A stretch of DNA of 64,000 nt, taken from Lomentospora prolificans (lineage: Eukaryota; Ascomycota; Sordariomycetes; Microascales; Microascaceae). The notes under the pieces are model-generated. The model did not search any database and was not told the DNA's origin. It was given only the letters and a program-made list of their open reading frames with translations. The position numbers and the translations under genes are program-made. Shown here in pieces: positions 53,121 through 64,000 of this stretch. Location: the NCBI GenBank assembly GCA_029532625.1, contig JARFXM010000005.1, positions 1,364,001-1,428,000 on the forward strand, written 5' to 3'. Within the stretch, counting starts at the first letter, position 1, and each line of letters starts with the position of its first letter.

Positions 53121-56100
53121 TATCATGATGACATGCTAGCCGTCAGGCTGTTGTTGTGTTGTCCGAAGTTTCGCTAGGCCATGTTTGCTCCTTCACCCCC
53201 CATCCCAATACTACGTTCTTGTTCCAATTTCTAGGCAGTTTATGAAACGCACCTCACACTCACGGTTCCATTACCACCTTGACAACTCAAGGCTGCGCCA
53301 TTCGGTTCCTTCCGTCCCTTTATTGCGTGTGGGGTTTTCAAGTATTTCCCTTCCCCGCTATAGTAAACAAGGCCCGATATCGAGACCATCTAGTGTTGGG
53401 ATCCGTGGATTTTCACGCTCTCGTCCTTGCTTCCAGCCACTGTGAGGACCGCGGGGGCTGCACACGAACGTGGCCTCGAACCTTGGCCACCTCGCGTAGG
53501 GCGGGGAGACCGGCCAACCAATTGCTGAGAGACGGAATTAGGAAGAGGGGAAAAGGAGCGAATGAGGAGCAGAAGAAGGAAAAGTAGGCACTTCCCTTTG
53601 TCCCCGTCTCCCGGCGCATGGTTATAAAGTTCATTGGCCTTGTAAAGGGGAGATCCGGCCCGTTCCGTGCGATCAAGTCGATTCGGGTTCGGGTCCCGTC
53701 TTCGAGAGCCATCTATGCGCAGATGCGGAAACTTTGCCATTGTTATGAAAGCCTGGGACACGTCCATCTGTTCCACAGCTTCTCGCTATCCGTTTTCGCC
53801 GAAGAAATATGAAGGACTTTAAAACATGCCGGCCGTTTATTAACCATCCAATCACGAGAGAGACGAAGTTGGAACGGGCAGGCCTATTGGATACCAGAGA
53901 AAAATCATGTGGTAGAAAGCAGATGCAACTTGCAAGCCGGGTGCGTGAAGATGGAGGGGAGGGAACCGTCCCCAAGGGCTTAACTGGCTGTGTGAAGCGG
54001 AAACCACCAACCAATGGGAAATCTCGCCTGCCTTCCTTTTTGTTCCAATGGCAATTCTAAAAAAAGGGGGAAAAAAAGAAGAAAGAAAACGGGACTGGCC
54101 TCTCTTTCGTGAATCGTGGATATGGGCGCTGTAGAACAAGTATTAAAGGCTAAAGAGAAGTCGGGGCTTCAGGTTATCTCTCAAGTGTCCCCAACTCTTC
54201 TCGAACTATAGTCATCTTTTGACTATGTGCGAAACGGCCTCTTCAACTCATAACCCCAGTCACTGCATATCAACGGAGACAGAGCCAGATCATATTAACC
54301 GATGGAAATCCTTAAGCCAGCTGTGATTGGTTATTTTGGCATATTTTATTTTATTATTATTGTTATTATTACTATTTCTTAAAACAAAGGAAGGGTCGGA
54401 ATTTTCAATATTGCCACAACCAGTGCCTGTATTGCTCTTGGATAATAATAATCTGTGCTGCTCTCTGAGTTGTTTACTCTCGAGTCTCTCAGTTATCGAG
54501 AGCAGTAAAATCCGAAATGAGATGGCATATTTTCGGAATGGCCATAACTCTTGCGCTTGGTTATAGCAACCAAAGCGTTAGTTTGGTATGGCATCGTTAA
54601 GGCGTTGGTTAGGTACGTACCGCTCGGCATGTGCAGATGGCCGCCCAGGAAAATGCGGCGTCACCCGACTACGTTGGTGGTTACCGCAGGTACCGATGAC
54701 CTTGAGGGACGCACAGAGTCCGCAATATTATCCTGGAAGATCGTGTCTATACTTAGCTGGTTTTACGTACATATAGGAAAAAGTACATATCTGCAAGGGG
54801 TGGCATTAGAGCTGCCTTGTATCCGCCCTGTAAATCGAAGCCATCTATCTGTAGGCACTTCAGAGAAGAACGGAGGTGTGATGGCCAGCTGCAACTGCGC
54901 GACACAGCAGCGTAGTACTTCGTAGGTTTAGTTGTACATATCTAATGGGGACTAGGCTGCACGGAAATGGGAGCATAGGAGTAGAATCGGAAGCAGAAGC
55001 AAAGGGCTGGGGGGCGTGCATGTACCAACACTTGAAGGATGCACAGGGTTGTATACACGCCTCTCATGTGGGTTGTCACATCCACCAGGGATGCCCACCA
55101 GGACCTTTGGGCCCATGTGGTCTTGTGTGGGTTGCAGCCTCATCCACGCACGTTTTGTCCCGTGATTGGACAGCCCTCAGGGGCAACTGGGTTTCTGAGG
55201 TGTGCCGGACACCTCGAAGCAAGGACTTCCAATTTAGGGTATACTGAGACACAAAAAGTGGGATGATCCGTTCAAAGTTGTTGAGCTGTATTTATCAGTG
55301 TTAGGTGTAGGAACTAACCACTCAAAGGAGGCGAGTCGACGCAACAGAGAATGCAAAGACTGCGGTCTTACAGAAGTGTTAAAAGCAGACCTAGCCATGG
55401 CAAATCATAAGCACGGATAGGACAAGAGGTAATCGATGGAATCACGCTTAGATGCAGATGCGCTGGAACTCAACTCATCAGGCACATCGTTAATGATGGC
55501 ACATACCGTACTTTTCGATTCGTATCAGAAAGTGTGCCAGTGGAGATATAGTCATTGGATGCGAAGACGAGGCTCACAAGTCTTCTCTCGTAGATAAGCC
55601 ACCATCTAGAACCGCTGAACGGTTGAGGTTCTAACAGTACAGTATACGGGTCCGGCCGGCAATGGTAACCGGCACTGGTTGACGGAGCCGAGCTGGGACT
55701 GCTGCGCTGCATCGATCTTACCTCTCTTGTCCGGGAACAGCAGAGCACGTACCTTGCTGGTGTATGCCACGACACTCCTCAAGAATCGGGGTATATCGCT
55801 CCCTATCAACAACACCCCTGACCGACAAGTAGTAAACATTTATGCGTAGCGGTGGAAGGGATCATATCCCACAGACGGGGAAGCGCCCAAGGGCCTAAGG
55901 ATTAGAGGAGAGAAAATAGACATATCCCTAATGACAGGCCAGGACGTGTGAGGCAACTCAGGGATGCTACATGATTGCACAGAGCTGGTGTACACATGGA
56001 AGGATTGTATCATACTTTCCCTCCTTACATGGCCTGGTGAATGGTTGGGTTGAGCTGTGATGTGACGAGAATTGCGGCCCAATAGTATATTGATAACAGA

Positions 56101-59100
56101 AATGAGCCTCGAGTTTGACTTCGGGTCAAGCTTCTGAGCTGAAGAGCAACGGAACTCTGAAATCCATTCGTGATTCGGGGTTACTTAGTCGATTGGCGCC
56201 AATCTAACCATGAAGTAAGGTCGAATGATTTGCGGGGGGAGACGGTCAAAGCGGCTGGAGGGCACAGGCGTGCCGCTATGGGTTCACTAAGGTCGGCAGT
56301 TGATGACTATCCGTTGTGTTGAGGGTAGGCAAGCTCGAGGAGGAGACTTCTGCGGGATCGTGCGATGCTCAGGTTTGCCTTTGTTCTTTTTTCCCAAAGC
56401 AGCTCCTGGCTGCCCGTTGCTACATGCTTCAATTCATTTACGGAGGTACGGCCGGATACTTGGGGGAGGGTTCAAGCAGCCGATATTGCCCCTCTGCCCC
56501 ACAAATGCCACGATATTAGGAAGCGAGGAGGGTTTAAGGGGGTGAATATTACATTCTGACTATCCATGGGAGTAGCATGCGAGGGGATAGAGATACGAGG
56601 AAAGAAGAAAGCATAGGGTGCTATCGATATTATACACGTCAGCTAAGAGCAGAGGAGGCAAATGGGAATTCAACGGGGACTGGATATCATGAGTGAGGTA
56701 GGAGTGGAGATGCTGGGGCAGGAGGCGAGGTTGTGTAATATGGGACGGACATGGATGGAGTGGACGTGTGCATAGCGGCCCAGCTACTCATTTTTCGGTC
56801 TTGTCACACACCCCACCCCCCCTCCATGCATTGCTACGGGTAGGGATAAGCTGGAGGGGCGGAAGTCCCAAGATCTTGGACTCATTTTCGGTGAGAACCA
56901 GGGTCCTGATGGGCTGAAGATACCGCTTGGGAGGAGCAATCGAGCTTTTGCCACGGCCTTACTTCTAGCCCTCGGGGTCGGCGGGCCGGACTTGGCGTGA
57001 TGGTGAGTTGTGGATAAAGCAAGGGGCGGTGAAGAGTACTAGAGACAAGGGGGGGTTATTGTTTTTGTCCTTGTTGTGCGGGTATTATGTACTTGGCCAC
57101 TCGTCTGAGTGAAGCGGATGAAGCCTGTGAATAGCTGAGGCTGCCATATCGTAGCGGTTATTTCCTTTTTGGGAAGGTTCCGCCTGATGTGTAAGTCCTT
57201 CTCCAACTTGTACTCCAGGGTACGACTGCGCCTTGTAATCACGGTAAAAACATGTTTCTAGAGCCTTTAGTGATGTGGGTGACTGTTTGAAAGTGACTAC
57301 GGTTGTGGTACTATGTTGTATTTGCTTGTCTCAAGAAAGATATCTAGAATGTCGAGGTTGGCCCCATCCGGCCGCTGCTCCGATGATTGAGCGCCATGCG
57401 TGCGAAAGTGTGTGCAAGTCCAGACGTGGGGTTGATGTGATTCTATGACATGAATAATCTCGGCCTTTATGTAATATAGCAGCAGGCTGTGCAAGTGATG
57501 CTTGTATAGCCGATATCCGGAACAGAGGATGTTTCGTTGGGGCCTGCGATGCCTTGGAGTGGTCGTGCCGCCCTCTGTCTAAGGCCGATTGTTCCCAGGT
57601 CCCTCTTCTCGCACTTATACGCATCCGAGCGTGATACTGTGCGCAGAAGTTAAATCCGCCTTTCCCCAAACACAGTACGGAATTTTGGGGATGCGCCCAC
57701 CTTGGCACTACAAGGGTGCTCCAAGCGGATTTTTCTGGTTCATCTGTCAGTGTTTGTATCAGAATCGGCCGTGGCCTGAGGCCCTAGGGGCCCCCCGTCT
57801 GTTACAAAGAACTGAAACTACCACTCGACTCTGGGTGAGGTGGACTTTGACTGGTACTTAGGCGGGACCGAGTAGTGAGTACGTACTACTAGCCCCGTGA
57901 CTTCTCCTTTGCGACTCAGGGCTGCTTGTGACGGCCTGGTGTCGCAGATTTCTCGTCCCAGATAGAGAATGTTCCTTCTCTCAGAAACCGTTGGCGTGAC
58001 GGTTGGACTTTTGCTCCAAGTCTCGTGCAAACACAGCCTCCATAGTTAGCAAGCGTGGATTGTCCTAGCGCTGGCCTGTAGCTCGTGCGGCCTGCCAGTC
58101 CGGGCGTGGTTGGACTACGATCACATCACACCAGCCCCTAGTGAGTCGCCAGGCTATTACCCCACTCAACCTACGCGCCCTGGGCATGCGAAGGAGCCCG
58201 CAATGCTTCTTCTACGGGAAGCAAGCCGCCACCGCTCAACCTTTCCTGGGACCTTTCCCTTCCTGCATACTCGTCCATTTCGTGTCGGCAACAATCGCAA
58301 AATCCTGCTTCTTCTGACTTCGACAGCTGGACCTGCCTCTCGCTGGATGTGTACTCGAACAGGCGCTGCTTCCTCGTACGTACATGGGTGTCCTTTCCCT
58401 GTCAACGATAGCTGGGGATTACGACTAACCATCCCAGTTTTCAACTTCTGCATCTCCCTCTCTATCCGAGCTCGCGCTGATTACTCTCCGTCACCTGTGC
58501 GCTAACCGGCCCTACTCCCTTATTCCCTCCTGCTTTGACAGCCTGGTGTGGCAATTTAAGCCGGCCACCCGCGTCAACGACGTGTCCTAAATTGAGACGA
58601 ACCGGGGCTGGCATTGGGTGGTTCCGCCCTCATGAGCGCTACTGCTGCCTGGAGGCATCATTGCAGCAGCGCTGTCCTTACCGACCAGGCCTCTGCTGCG
58701 ACCGATGTTCCGACTCATCCTTCCTGATACTGCACACTCCTAGATTTCAGATTAAGTTGCATCACGTTGTGATTATTCTTCACCTAAACCAGACCCTCAC
58801 TTTCCGGAGCCGGCGGGATTCGGCTCCCTCTCGGACAACAAGGACGAACCTCCTGTGTTGTCCTCTCCCTTCACCGGTGGTGTTGACCCATTGCATCTCC
58901 CGTTAAATACACATTTAGGAGACATCTGGAATGGTATAAGCCCAGTGGGAAATTGAATTTGCCTGGGCCCCATAGCAGGAATACTGTAACCTTTAAAGCT
59001 GACGACACATACCTACAAGGCAGCCGCGCGCGTCATTATCTTCAACGCTCGTCAAGCTGCCAAACCCTCTCTTATCACATCACCCGAAAAGTCTCATTGA

Positions 59101-59424
59101 TCGGCACGAATTTCTGTGCTTCTGCGACGGCTAGCTGTGAAAATACATTCCTGTCTATGAGGGTCGCTCTGGGAAGAAGATCCTAACGGCACCTGGTTCG
59201 CGATTAGCCAAGGCTTTCTCGACATACCACGCCAGCCCTACTCTATTTTTCGTTTGCAACTGGCCTTGAGTCAAAGCTCAGTGAGTTTGCTACTGCATCA
59301 CTTGCTTTGCTAAACGATTTACATTCGTCATAACAGGCGCCGACGGCGCTAGACGGCCCGTAACGCCACCTTTTGGCCTCGTCGATGTCGAAGAACAGCC
59401 AGCTGCAGGGTGATATAAGGAGCG
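53121..59424. other. Gene desert, right part
   Basis: 6.3 kb of ordinary-composition DNA without a recognisable gene on either strand; frames are below 132 residues and lack family features. A tRNA-Thr-like stretch occurs at about 53617-53712, judged non-functional. The last 1.3 kb (about 58100-59424) has the C/T-rich character of a fungal promoter and leader for the F-box gene. Confidence 0.5.
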
Positions 59425-60420
59425 ATGCAGCCCAAGGACTGCGTGGAGTCACCGACTTGGGAAAACTTGGAGCAATGCGTTGTTCCACAGGACAACGCCA
59501 CGGGGGAATATACTACAGCCCGACAGAGCTCACGAGTTACGTCCGGCCCTAGAATGTCTAGCTCCCTCAACTACCAGCATTGCCCAGAGGATATTGATAC
59601 GGCCTCCGAGCCTTCAATCGCCCTATTGGCCCTTCCGAACGAGATTCTTCTTCATATCCTCGGCTTTTTGGATGTATCTGATCTTTTATCTACTTCCCGA
59701 GTAAGTATCCCGCTCACAAGGCCAAGCCAGTACCTTACCCTGTCCATGGTTGCGTCAGCCCAAGCCCTTCCGGGTCTTCGTTGTCAATTCTGGTCCTGTT
59801 GTAGGTGAGGTAGTCGTAACTTCTCCGTAGCACAGAGCCACTGGGGGCGAAGTGGGACCGAGCAACGCTTCCAACGAGAAGCCTTTCCGAACCTGCATGT
59901 GTATCTGCAAACCGACCGCATCACATCACCATTTTCATGACCGGAAGCCCAATCATGTGTGGCCGAATCTGACTTTGCAACCCGCTAGGCAAATCACCAG
60001 CTGCGAGAGCTGTCGTTGACACCTATTCTTCATGCAAATCGTTTGCGCCACACCAAAGCTATCCTACCTCCTCTCCTTTCCTCACCATCTCGCCCATCAC
60101 GTTCGGATTTGATTGCACGGTCTATCGTACAATCTCGTACCTCTGTTGTATCACGCCGCCTAGATCGGAAGCTTATTTCCATTAGGCTTGCCCGGCGTCT
60201 AGCTGCCAGACCGTCTGCCGAGATTCTGGTCCAGCGCTGTGTTCTCCCTCGTGAATGCGTACCTGGGCTTTCTGCAGTGCATGTGGCCCCGGCCCTGGTG
60301 GCAAGGCGAAGGGCCATTGAGAAGGAGAGACTTAAGGATGGTTTGAGATCCTGGGTGGGTAGGGCCTGGAAAGGAGAGATGAGCACGAGGAGGGAGGCAG
60401 GTGAAGCAGAAAGTCGCTAG
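59425..60420 (+). CDS. Small F-box protein
   Basis: Two exons, 59425-59700 and 59989-60420, with a GTAAGT donor and GCTAG acceptor; 708 nt, 235 aa. A second in-frame ATG at 59554 (also with A at -3) would give 192 aa, and the sequence cannot decide between them. The F-box reads L-L-A-L-P-N-E-I-L-L-H-I-L-G-F-L-D-V-S-D-L, for Skp1 binding, and continues across the intron as S-T-S-R-A-N-H-Q-L-R-E-L. After it come two RPEL-like motifs, R-P-S-R-S-D-L-I-A-R-S-I-V and R-P-S-A-E-I-L-V-Q-R-C-V-L, separated by a basic helix. No LRR, WD or Kelch domain follows, so the substrate is unknown. I associate this F-box plus RPS-motif arrangement with a fungal-specific family. It is preceded by the 12.5-kb desert. 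Confidence 0.8.
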
Positions 60421-61087
60421 GGCGGCAATTGTAACGAATTGCATTGGCTGAAGGGCCCATTAGCGAGAGCCAGAGGTCGTATATTGGCACCCTTTGTCTG
60501 TAGTGTATTTGATTGTAAGATAGTGTAGTCTGGTGGCTTGCCTATTTCTTAATGATCGCTTCTCGACTGGCTGGCCCGATGTACGGAACCGCTCGGAGGT
60601 GCTAGATGGGCTTCCCTCTCTCTCTCACATTCTCACACTCTCACACACACACCTTTTTTATTTTATTTTATTTTTATTTTTATTTTTATTTTTTTCATCT
60701 TTTTCTTTCCTTTTCCTGATCTTTTTCTTTCTTTTTCCTAGCGGAGTGATCTTTTACGAAGGGCAAACTCTGCAAGATATCCTGATGTGTATCTAAAACC
60801 TGGCTCACTGACCTATCCCGTGCAGCTTGGGCAAGTTACGCAAACGAAAAGAAAACGCAAATGGAAGGAAGAAGATCAAATGTCTGAGGAGTCCTGACTC
60901 TAAAGGTCGGGAAATAGAGCGCTAAATATACACGAAACTCGAATAGAATGTTGCCATAGTATACAAATCCCAGAGATAGGCCGGGCTTGCCTGTGTCGAG
61001 TAGGGACTGGACCCAGAGCTATCAAGGAAAGGTGTGTTTCTTGGTGGCTGCAGATATGCCGCCGAAGATCGCGGGTGCACGGTCACT
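60421..61087. other. Convergent intergenic region with microsatellites
   Basis: Contains CT/CA-type repeats (60614-60652) and a TTTTA/TTTTTA minisatellite (60653-60696). No gene seen. Confidence 0.6.
60614..60696. repeat. CT/CA microsatellite plus TTTTA minisatellite
   Basis: CTCTCTCT, then TCTCACAC units and CACACAC, followed by repeated TTTTA/TTTTTA units. Confidence 0.9.
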
Positions 61088-62179
61088 TCAGGCCCGACCG
61101 GCGTAGCGGAGACCTCCCCAAGCGTAATCGTCTTCATCATAGTCCTCATCGTCGTCTTCGTCTTCCTCGGCTGAATCGGCGGCTAGGCCCGATTGCTGGT
61201 TTTCTTTGCCAACGCCAGTCGAGGGCTTGGGATCAGCAGCGCTTTCGGCCTCGTTTGTGGTGCCATCAAGGCTAGCTTTCCGTAACCTGAGGGCTTCCCT
61301 CTTTTCCTTTAACCTTCGAGCCCGGGCTTCAAGTTCCTCCATCTCATCGAACTCCTCCTCGAGGGCGCGCGTAGCATCCTCTCGTTCGGCTTCGATCTCC
61401 TTATCCGCAGGGGCGGCGGCTTCTTCTGGATTTTCGATACCGTCGGCATCGTTGGCGGGCACGGCAGGTGCGGAAATGACGGCGTCTTCGGAATAGGGCG
61501 CCGTCGCGGCAGCAATTTCAGCTTCGAAGGCGGCCCATTCGGACTCGTCGATCTGGCCTCCCGTCGTGCCGGTCAGCTGTTTAGATTGTTGCTGTAGCTG
61601 TGGTTGGGTCTGTCTCTGGGCTGCGGATTGGGGCCTCACGGAGAAGTAGCCGTGGTCGCCATGGGCGTTGGGGGTGGACGAGTTCGACACGCTATCGCGA
61701 AGAGCCATTGGCGTGGCGGGCCGCGAGGGAATCTTCATCTCAACGCCCTGCACGGGAGTATTGGACGTCCGCTGGCTCAGGGGCGTCAGTGTCTGCTCCT
61801 TGCCGCTCCTTTCACCATCCTTTTCCGAGCCGCTCGCCGAGGGCGCGGCGCCGGGCTGGGGCGACGCGATATCCGCCCTACTCCTCTTCTTTCGGATGCT
61901 GTCGTCCAGAACCTCGTCATCGTCATCGTCAACGTCTAGTTTCCTCTTCGTGCTGTTCGATGGGCCGGCTGCCCGCTCGCGTTCCCTAGTGGCGGCGAGG
62001 GCTTGTAGGCGTTGACGGTGGGGCGGGCTCCGGACGTGGGCGTCCCAGAGGGCTTCGGCCTTGACGGGCTCCCCACAGAGCAAACAGGAAAGCTTTCCAG
62101 ATTCGGTATATAACGCGTGCGGATGCGTTATCCGGCGGGCGGCCTGTTGCTGCCGGAGCAGCGAGCGTACGTCGGCCAT
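61088..62179 (-). CDS. ZNF830/CCDC16-like zinc-finger protein
   Basis: Single-exon frame of 363 aa from the ATG at 62179. The N-terminus M-A-D-V-R-S-L-L-R-Q-Q-Q-A-A-R-R-I matches the start of ZNF830-type proteins. The zinc finger is C32, C35, H48 and H54 within K-L-S-C-L-L-C-G-E-P-V-K, the family's single U1-type finger. The middle is disordered with an acidic D-D-D-D-D run and a K-K-R-S-R nuclear-signal-like patch. A long Glu/Arg coiled-coil segment (about 265-300, E-E-E-F-D-E-M-E-E-L-E-A-R) precedes an acidic tail ending Y-A-W-G-G-L-R-Y. ZNF830 orthologues associate with the spliceosome (XAB2 complex) and affect DNA-end processing. Fungal counterpart function is inferred. It starts 653 nt from the divergent MED7 gene. 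Confidence 0.82.
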   Translation of the reverse strand: MADVRSLLRQQQAARRITHPHALYTESGKLSCLLCGEPVKAEALWDAHVRSPPHRQRLQALAATRERERAAGPSNSTKRKLDVDDDDDEVLDDSIRKKRSRADIASPQPGAAPSASGSEKDGERSGKEQTLTPLSQRTSNTPVQGVEMKIPSRPATPMALRDSVSNSSTPNAHGDHGYFSVRPQSAAQRQTQPQLQQQSKQLTGTTGGQIDESEWAAFEAEIAAATAPYSEDAVISAPAVPANDADGIENPEEAAAPADKEIEAEREDATRALEEEFDEMEELEARARRLKEKREALRLRKASLDGTTNEAESAADPKPSTGVGKENQQSGLAADSAEEDEDDDEDYDEDDYAWGGLRYAGRA

Positions 62180-62832
62180 TTGTATGTTTCGGTTGTGGGT
62201 GGATCGGGGACGAGGTGAGCTGCAGCTTCAGAATTGAGGGGCTGTCTCATGGGGGACGTGGGAGGGCGACTTGGGAGCTCGGGTGGGCGGCGGGGCGAAA
62301 TTGAATGGGCCAGGGGGATCTTATGCTGAGGATAGGAGTATTTGAAACTGGATGATGTGGGAGTTAAGCTTCTGACTAGGCCCGGATGTGCTGTATTAGC
62401 TTGTCGGTTCGCGTTGCTGGGGAAAGGCTGATGAGGGCGGTGGGAGAAGGCGACGAGCTCCCAGAACCGGGGTTTAACCGGCGCATCATGGGACAGGAAG
62501 GAAGGAGCGATTCCTAGCTTCTGAAGCTCCCGTTTTTCCCCTCCATCTCGACGACAGTAAGACAATAGCCGCTCCGCGTTAGAACGTACTTTGTGGTCTG
62601 ATCTAAATTCTACTGACTTATTGGCCCCATTGGCCTCTTGGATTATATTCACGGATTTCCACGTCCAATTTTCTTTACCTTTCTCTTTTTTGACGACGAC
62701 TCACCCAAGTTTCAAAACAGCCGACGGAGAGCCGACTCGAATAGACTACGATTACATTTCCTGACCTCTCCTACCAAAATTCGGGGACACGCGATCGTGG
62801 TCTCTTTCCTTCTCCCTACATAAACCGTCCAA
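62180..62832. other. Divergent promoter region ZNF830-like / MED7
   Basis: 653 nt between start codons pointing in opposite directions. No coding sequence recognised. Shared regulation of two nuclear proteins is possible but not shown. Confidence 0.55.
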
Positions 62833-63736
62833 ATGGGCGACAATCAAGACTCACAGCAAACGACGCGAAGCGCCCTCGCATCAACATGGCCCAATCCTCC
62901 TCCGTTCTTTGAAGATTTTACCGAGGACAAGCTCGACCGATTCAAGCAATTTGTCGAAGCCCAACCAAAGTCAGAGGATCAGAGCGATAACGGACCGGTG
63001 AGGAGGATACCAAACGTGCCTGCGGATCTAGTAAATCTTCAGCCACCACCGGAGCCGGCGGATGGAAAGTGGAGGGTATTTGGGGACCACTATTCGGTAT
63101 GGGTTGGATTCCGTGCTGGTCTTGGGGGTTATGGCTTTACTGACCTAAACTAGCTCGACGATAAACTGCCTAGCCTCGAAGAACAGGGTATTCAGAAGCT
63201 CGGATCCGAGAGCGCATCTCAAGATGACCAAGGGAAGGAGAGCAAGCATCGGGATCGGGCCTTCGAATTGAAGAGGCTAGCCAAGTCACTTCTGCTCAAC
63301 TTTTTAGAACTCCTAGGGATCCTCAGTATTGACCCCATACAGGTACGTTGCCAAATATGTCTAATTCTCCATGTCGGCCCGCCGGCCGGATGCTAACTTT
63401 GTTTCCCTTGACCAGGCCGAGGAGAAAATCGGCGATTTACGAACCCTCTTTATCAACTTCCACCACATCCTCAACGAATACCGCCCCCACCAAGCCCGCG
63501 AATCCACCATTGCGCTGATGCAAGAGCACCTCGACCGGACGCGCGCGGAGACCGCAGCCATACGAGAAGCCGTGGACCGCACAAAGAGGGTAATTGAGGG
63601 TCTGGGAAGCATTGAGATATCGGCGCGACCCGAGTCGGTCTGGGCCGCGAGGGGCAAGGAGCGAGAGGAGGTGCGGGAGGCTGGGCAAACGAGGGAGGCT
63701 GAAATTTGGGCGGTGGCCGACGAGCTGATTGCATAG
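62833..63736 (+). CDS. med7: Mediator complex subunit 7 (MED7)
   Basis: Three exons, 62833-63096, 63154-63342 and 63416-63736; 774 nt, 257 aa. Introns are phase 0 with GTATGG/CTAG and GTACGT/CCAG borders. The N-terminus carries the MED7 signature T-W-P-N-P-P-P-F-F-E-D-F-T. The middle has L-A-K-S-L-L-L-N-F-L-E-L-L-G-I-L-S, and the third exon begins A-E-E-K-I-G-D-L-R-T-L-F-I-N-F-H-H-I-L-N-E-Y-R-P, the conserved MED7 helix that pairs with MED21. The C-terminal helices are charged. MED7 is part of the Mediator middle module linking activators to RNA polymerase II. Length is close to other ascomycete MED7 proteins. The identification rests on these motifs. Confidence 0.93.
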
Positions 63737-64000
63737 GTGAGAGGATTATAGTCTCTGATAGAGGGCGTTGAATACGTCCTACGGGGTGAAGTGCTGCACA
63801 TGGCTAGGACAGTCGAAAATGTTGGTTTGGGACGTATCCACAGAGGAAAGGCATGTGGCATTATATAGGGAGAATGGACGGGGAGTCAATGATTCGAAAG
63901 TAGATGTTCGCTTTGCATAATAGAATACCCAGAATTCAATTCATATATATCCAAGACCTAAAAAAGGGACCCCTCAATCCACCCATCCCACCTCAGTCCA
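63737..64000. other. 3' region of MED7
   Basis: Downstream sequence to the window edge; no gene seen. Confidence 0.5.

Noticed and set aside
53617..53712. tRNA-Thr-like stretch (CCTTGTAAAGG anticodon-like region, GGTTCGGGTCCC T-arm-like region)
   Set aside because: The acceptor arms do not pair, the T stem has a mismatch and about 25 extra bases separate the anticodon and T arms; at best a decayed tRNA.

Overview
This window looks like nuclear euchromatic DNA of a filamentous ascomycete (Pezizomycotina, most likely Sordariomycetes). The genes are monocistronic, lie on both strands and carry short introns (about 50-130 nt) with GTAAGT/GTACGT donors, CTAAC-type branch sites and TAG/CAG acceptors. 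The protein set is typical of such fungi: an Mlp1/TPR nucleoporin, MED7, an Ego1/LAMTOR1 homologue, a Cdc4-class F-box/WD40 protein and a TAPT1/Emp65 protein. No ribosomal RNA, convincing tRNA, CRISPR array, intact transposon or recognisable secondary-metabolite cluster was seen. All assignments come from reading the sequence; no database search was run.

Left part (1-22.4 kb). A five-exon MFS sugar transporter (1030-2915,+) is followed by a U1-type zinc-finger protein of the WBP4 kind (4011-4883,+). Next come an unrecognised 356-residue protein (5748-6818,+) and a cysteine-rich type I membrane protein with three precisely spaced six-cysteine repeats (8790-10938,+), whose reading frame needs a 7-nt micro-exon. 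The giant coiled-coil nuclear-basket protein Mlp1/TPR follows (11953-18444,+). Then come a GNAT acetyltransferase (18954-19695,-) and a single-pass protein with HRS repeats (20548-22412,-).

Middle part (22.4-46.9 kb). A 4.9-kb divergent intergenic region leads to a large multispan glycoprotein-like membrane protein (27319-29754,+). It converges with the Cdc4-class SCF receptor (31122-34413,-). After 3.2 kb without genes come a dienelactone hydrolase (37598-38557,+), the TAPT1/Emp65 protein (39223-42361,+) and the lipid-anchored EGO/Ragulator subunit Ego1/LAMTOR1 (43287-43958,+). A small cysteine-rich fungal protein (46516-46908,-) is the last gene before a long gap.

Right part (46.9-64 kb). 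About 12.5 kb (46909-59424) has no credible gene. It is rich in pyrimidine tracts, homopolymers, G-quadruplex-capable repeats and microsatellites. Beyond it lie a small F-box protein (59425-60420,+), a ZNF830/CCDC16-like zinc-finger protein (61088-62179,-) and, divergently transcribed from it, Mediator subunit MED7 (62833-63736,+).

The genes do not form a pathway cluster. Themes recur: nuclear gene expression (TPR, MED7, two U1-type zinc-finger proteins), ubiquitin targeting (two F-box proteins) and membrane or nutrient sensing (transporter, Ego1, cysteine-repeat receptor-like protein). The best candidates for something undescribed are the six-Cys-repeat membrane protein, the gene desert around the small cysteine-rich protein, and several introns whose length is a multiple of three, so that retention would yield an alternative protein.
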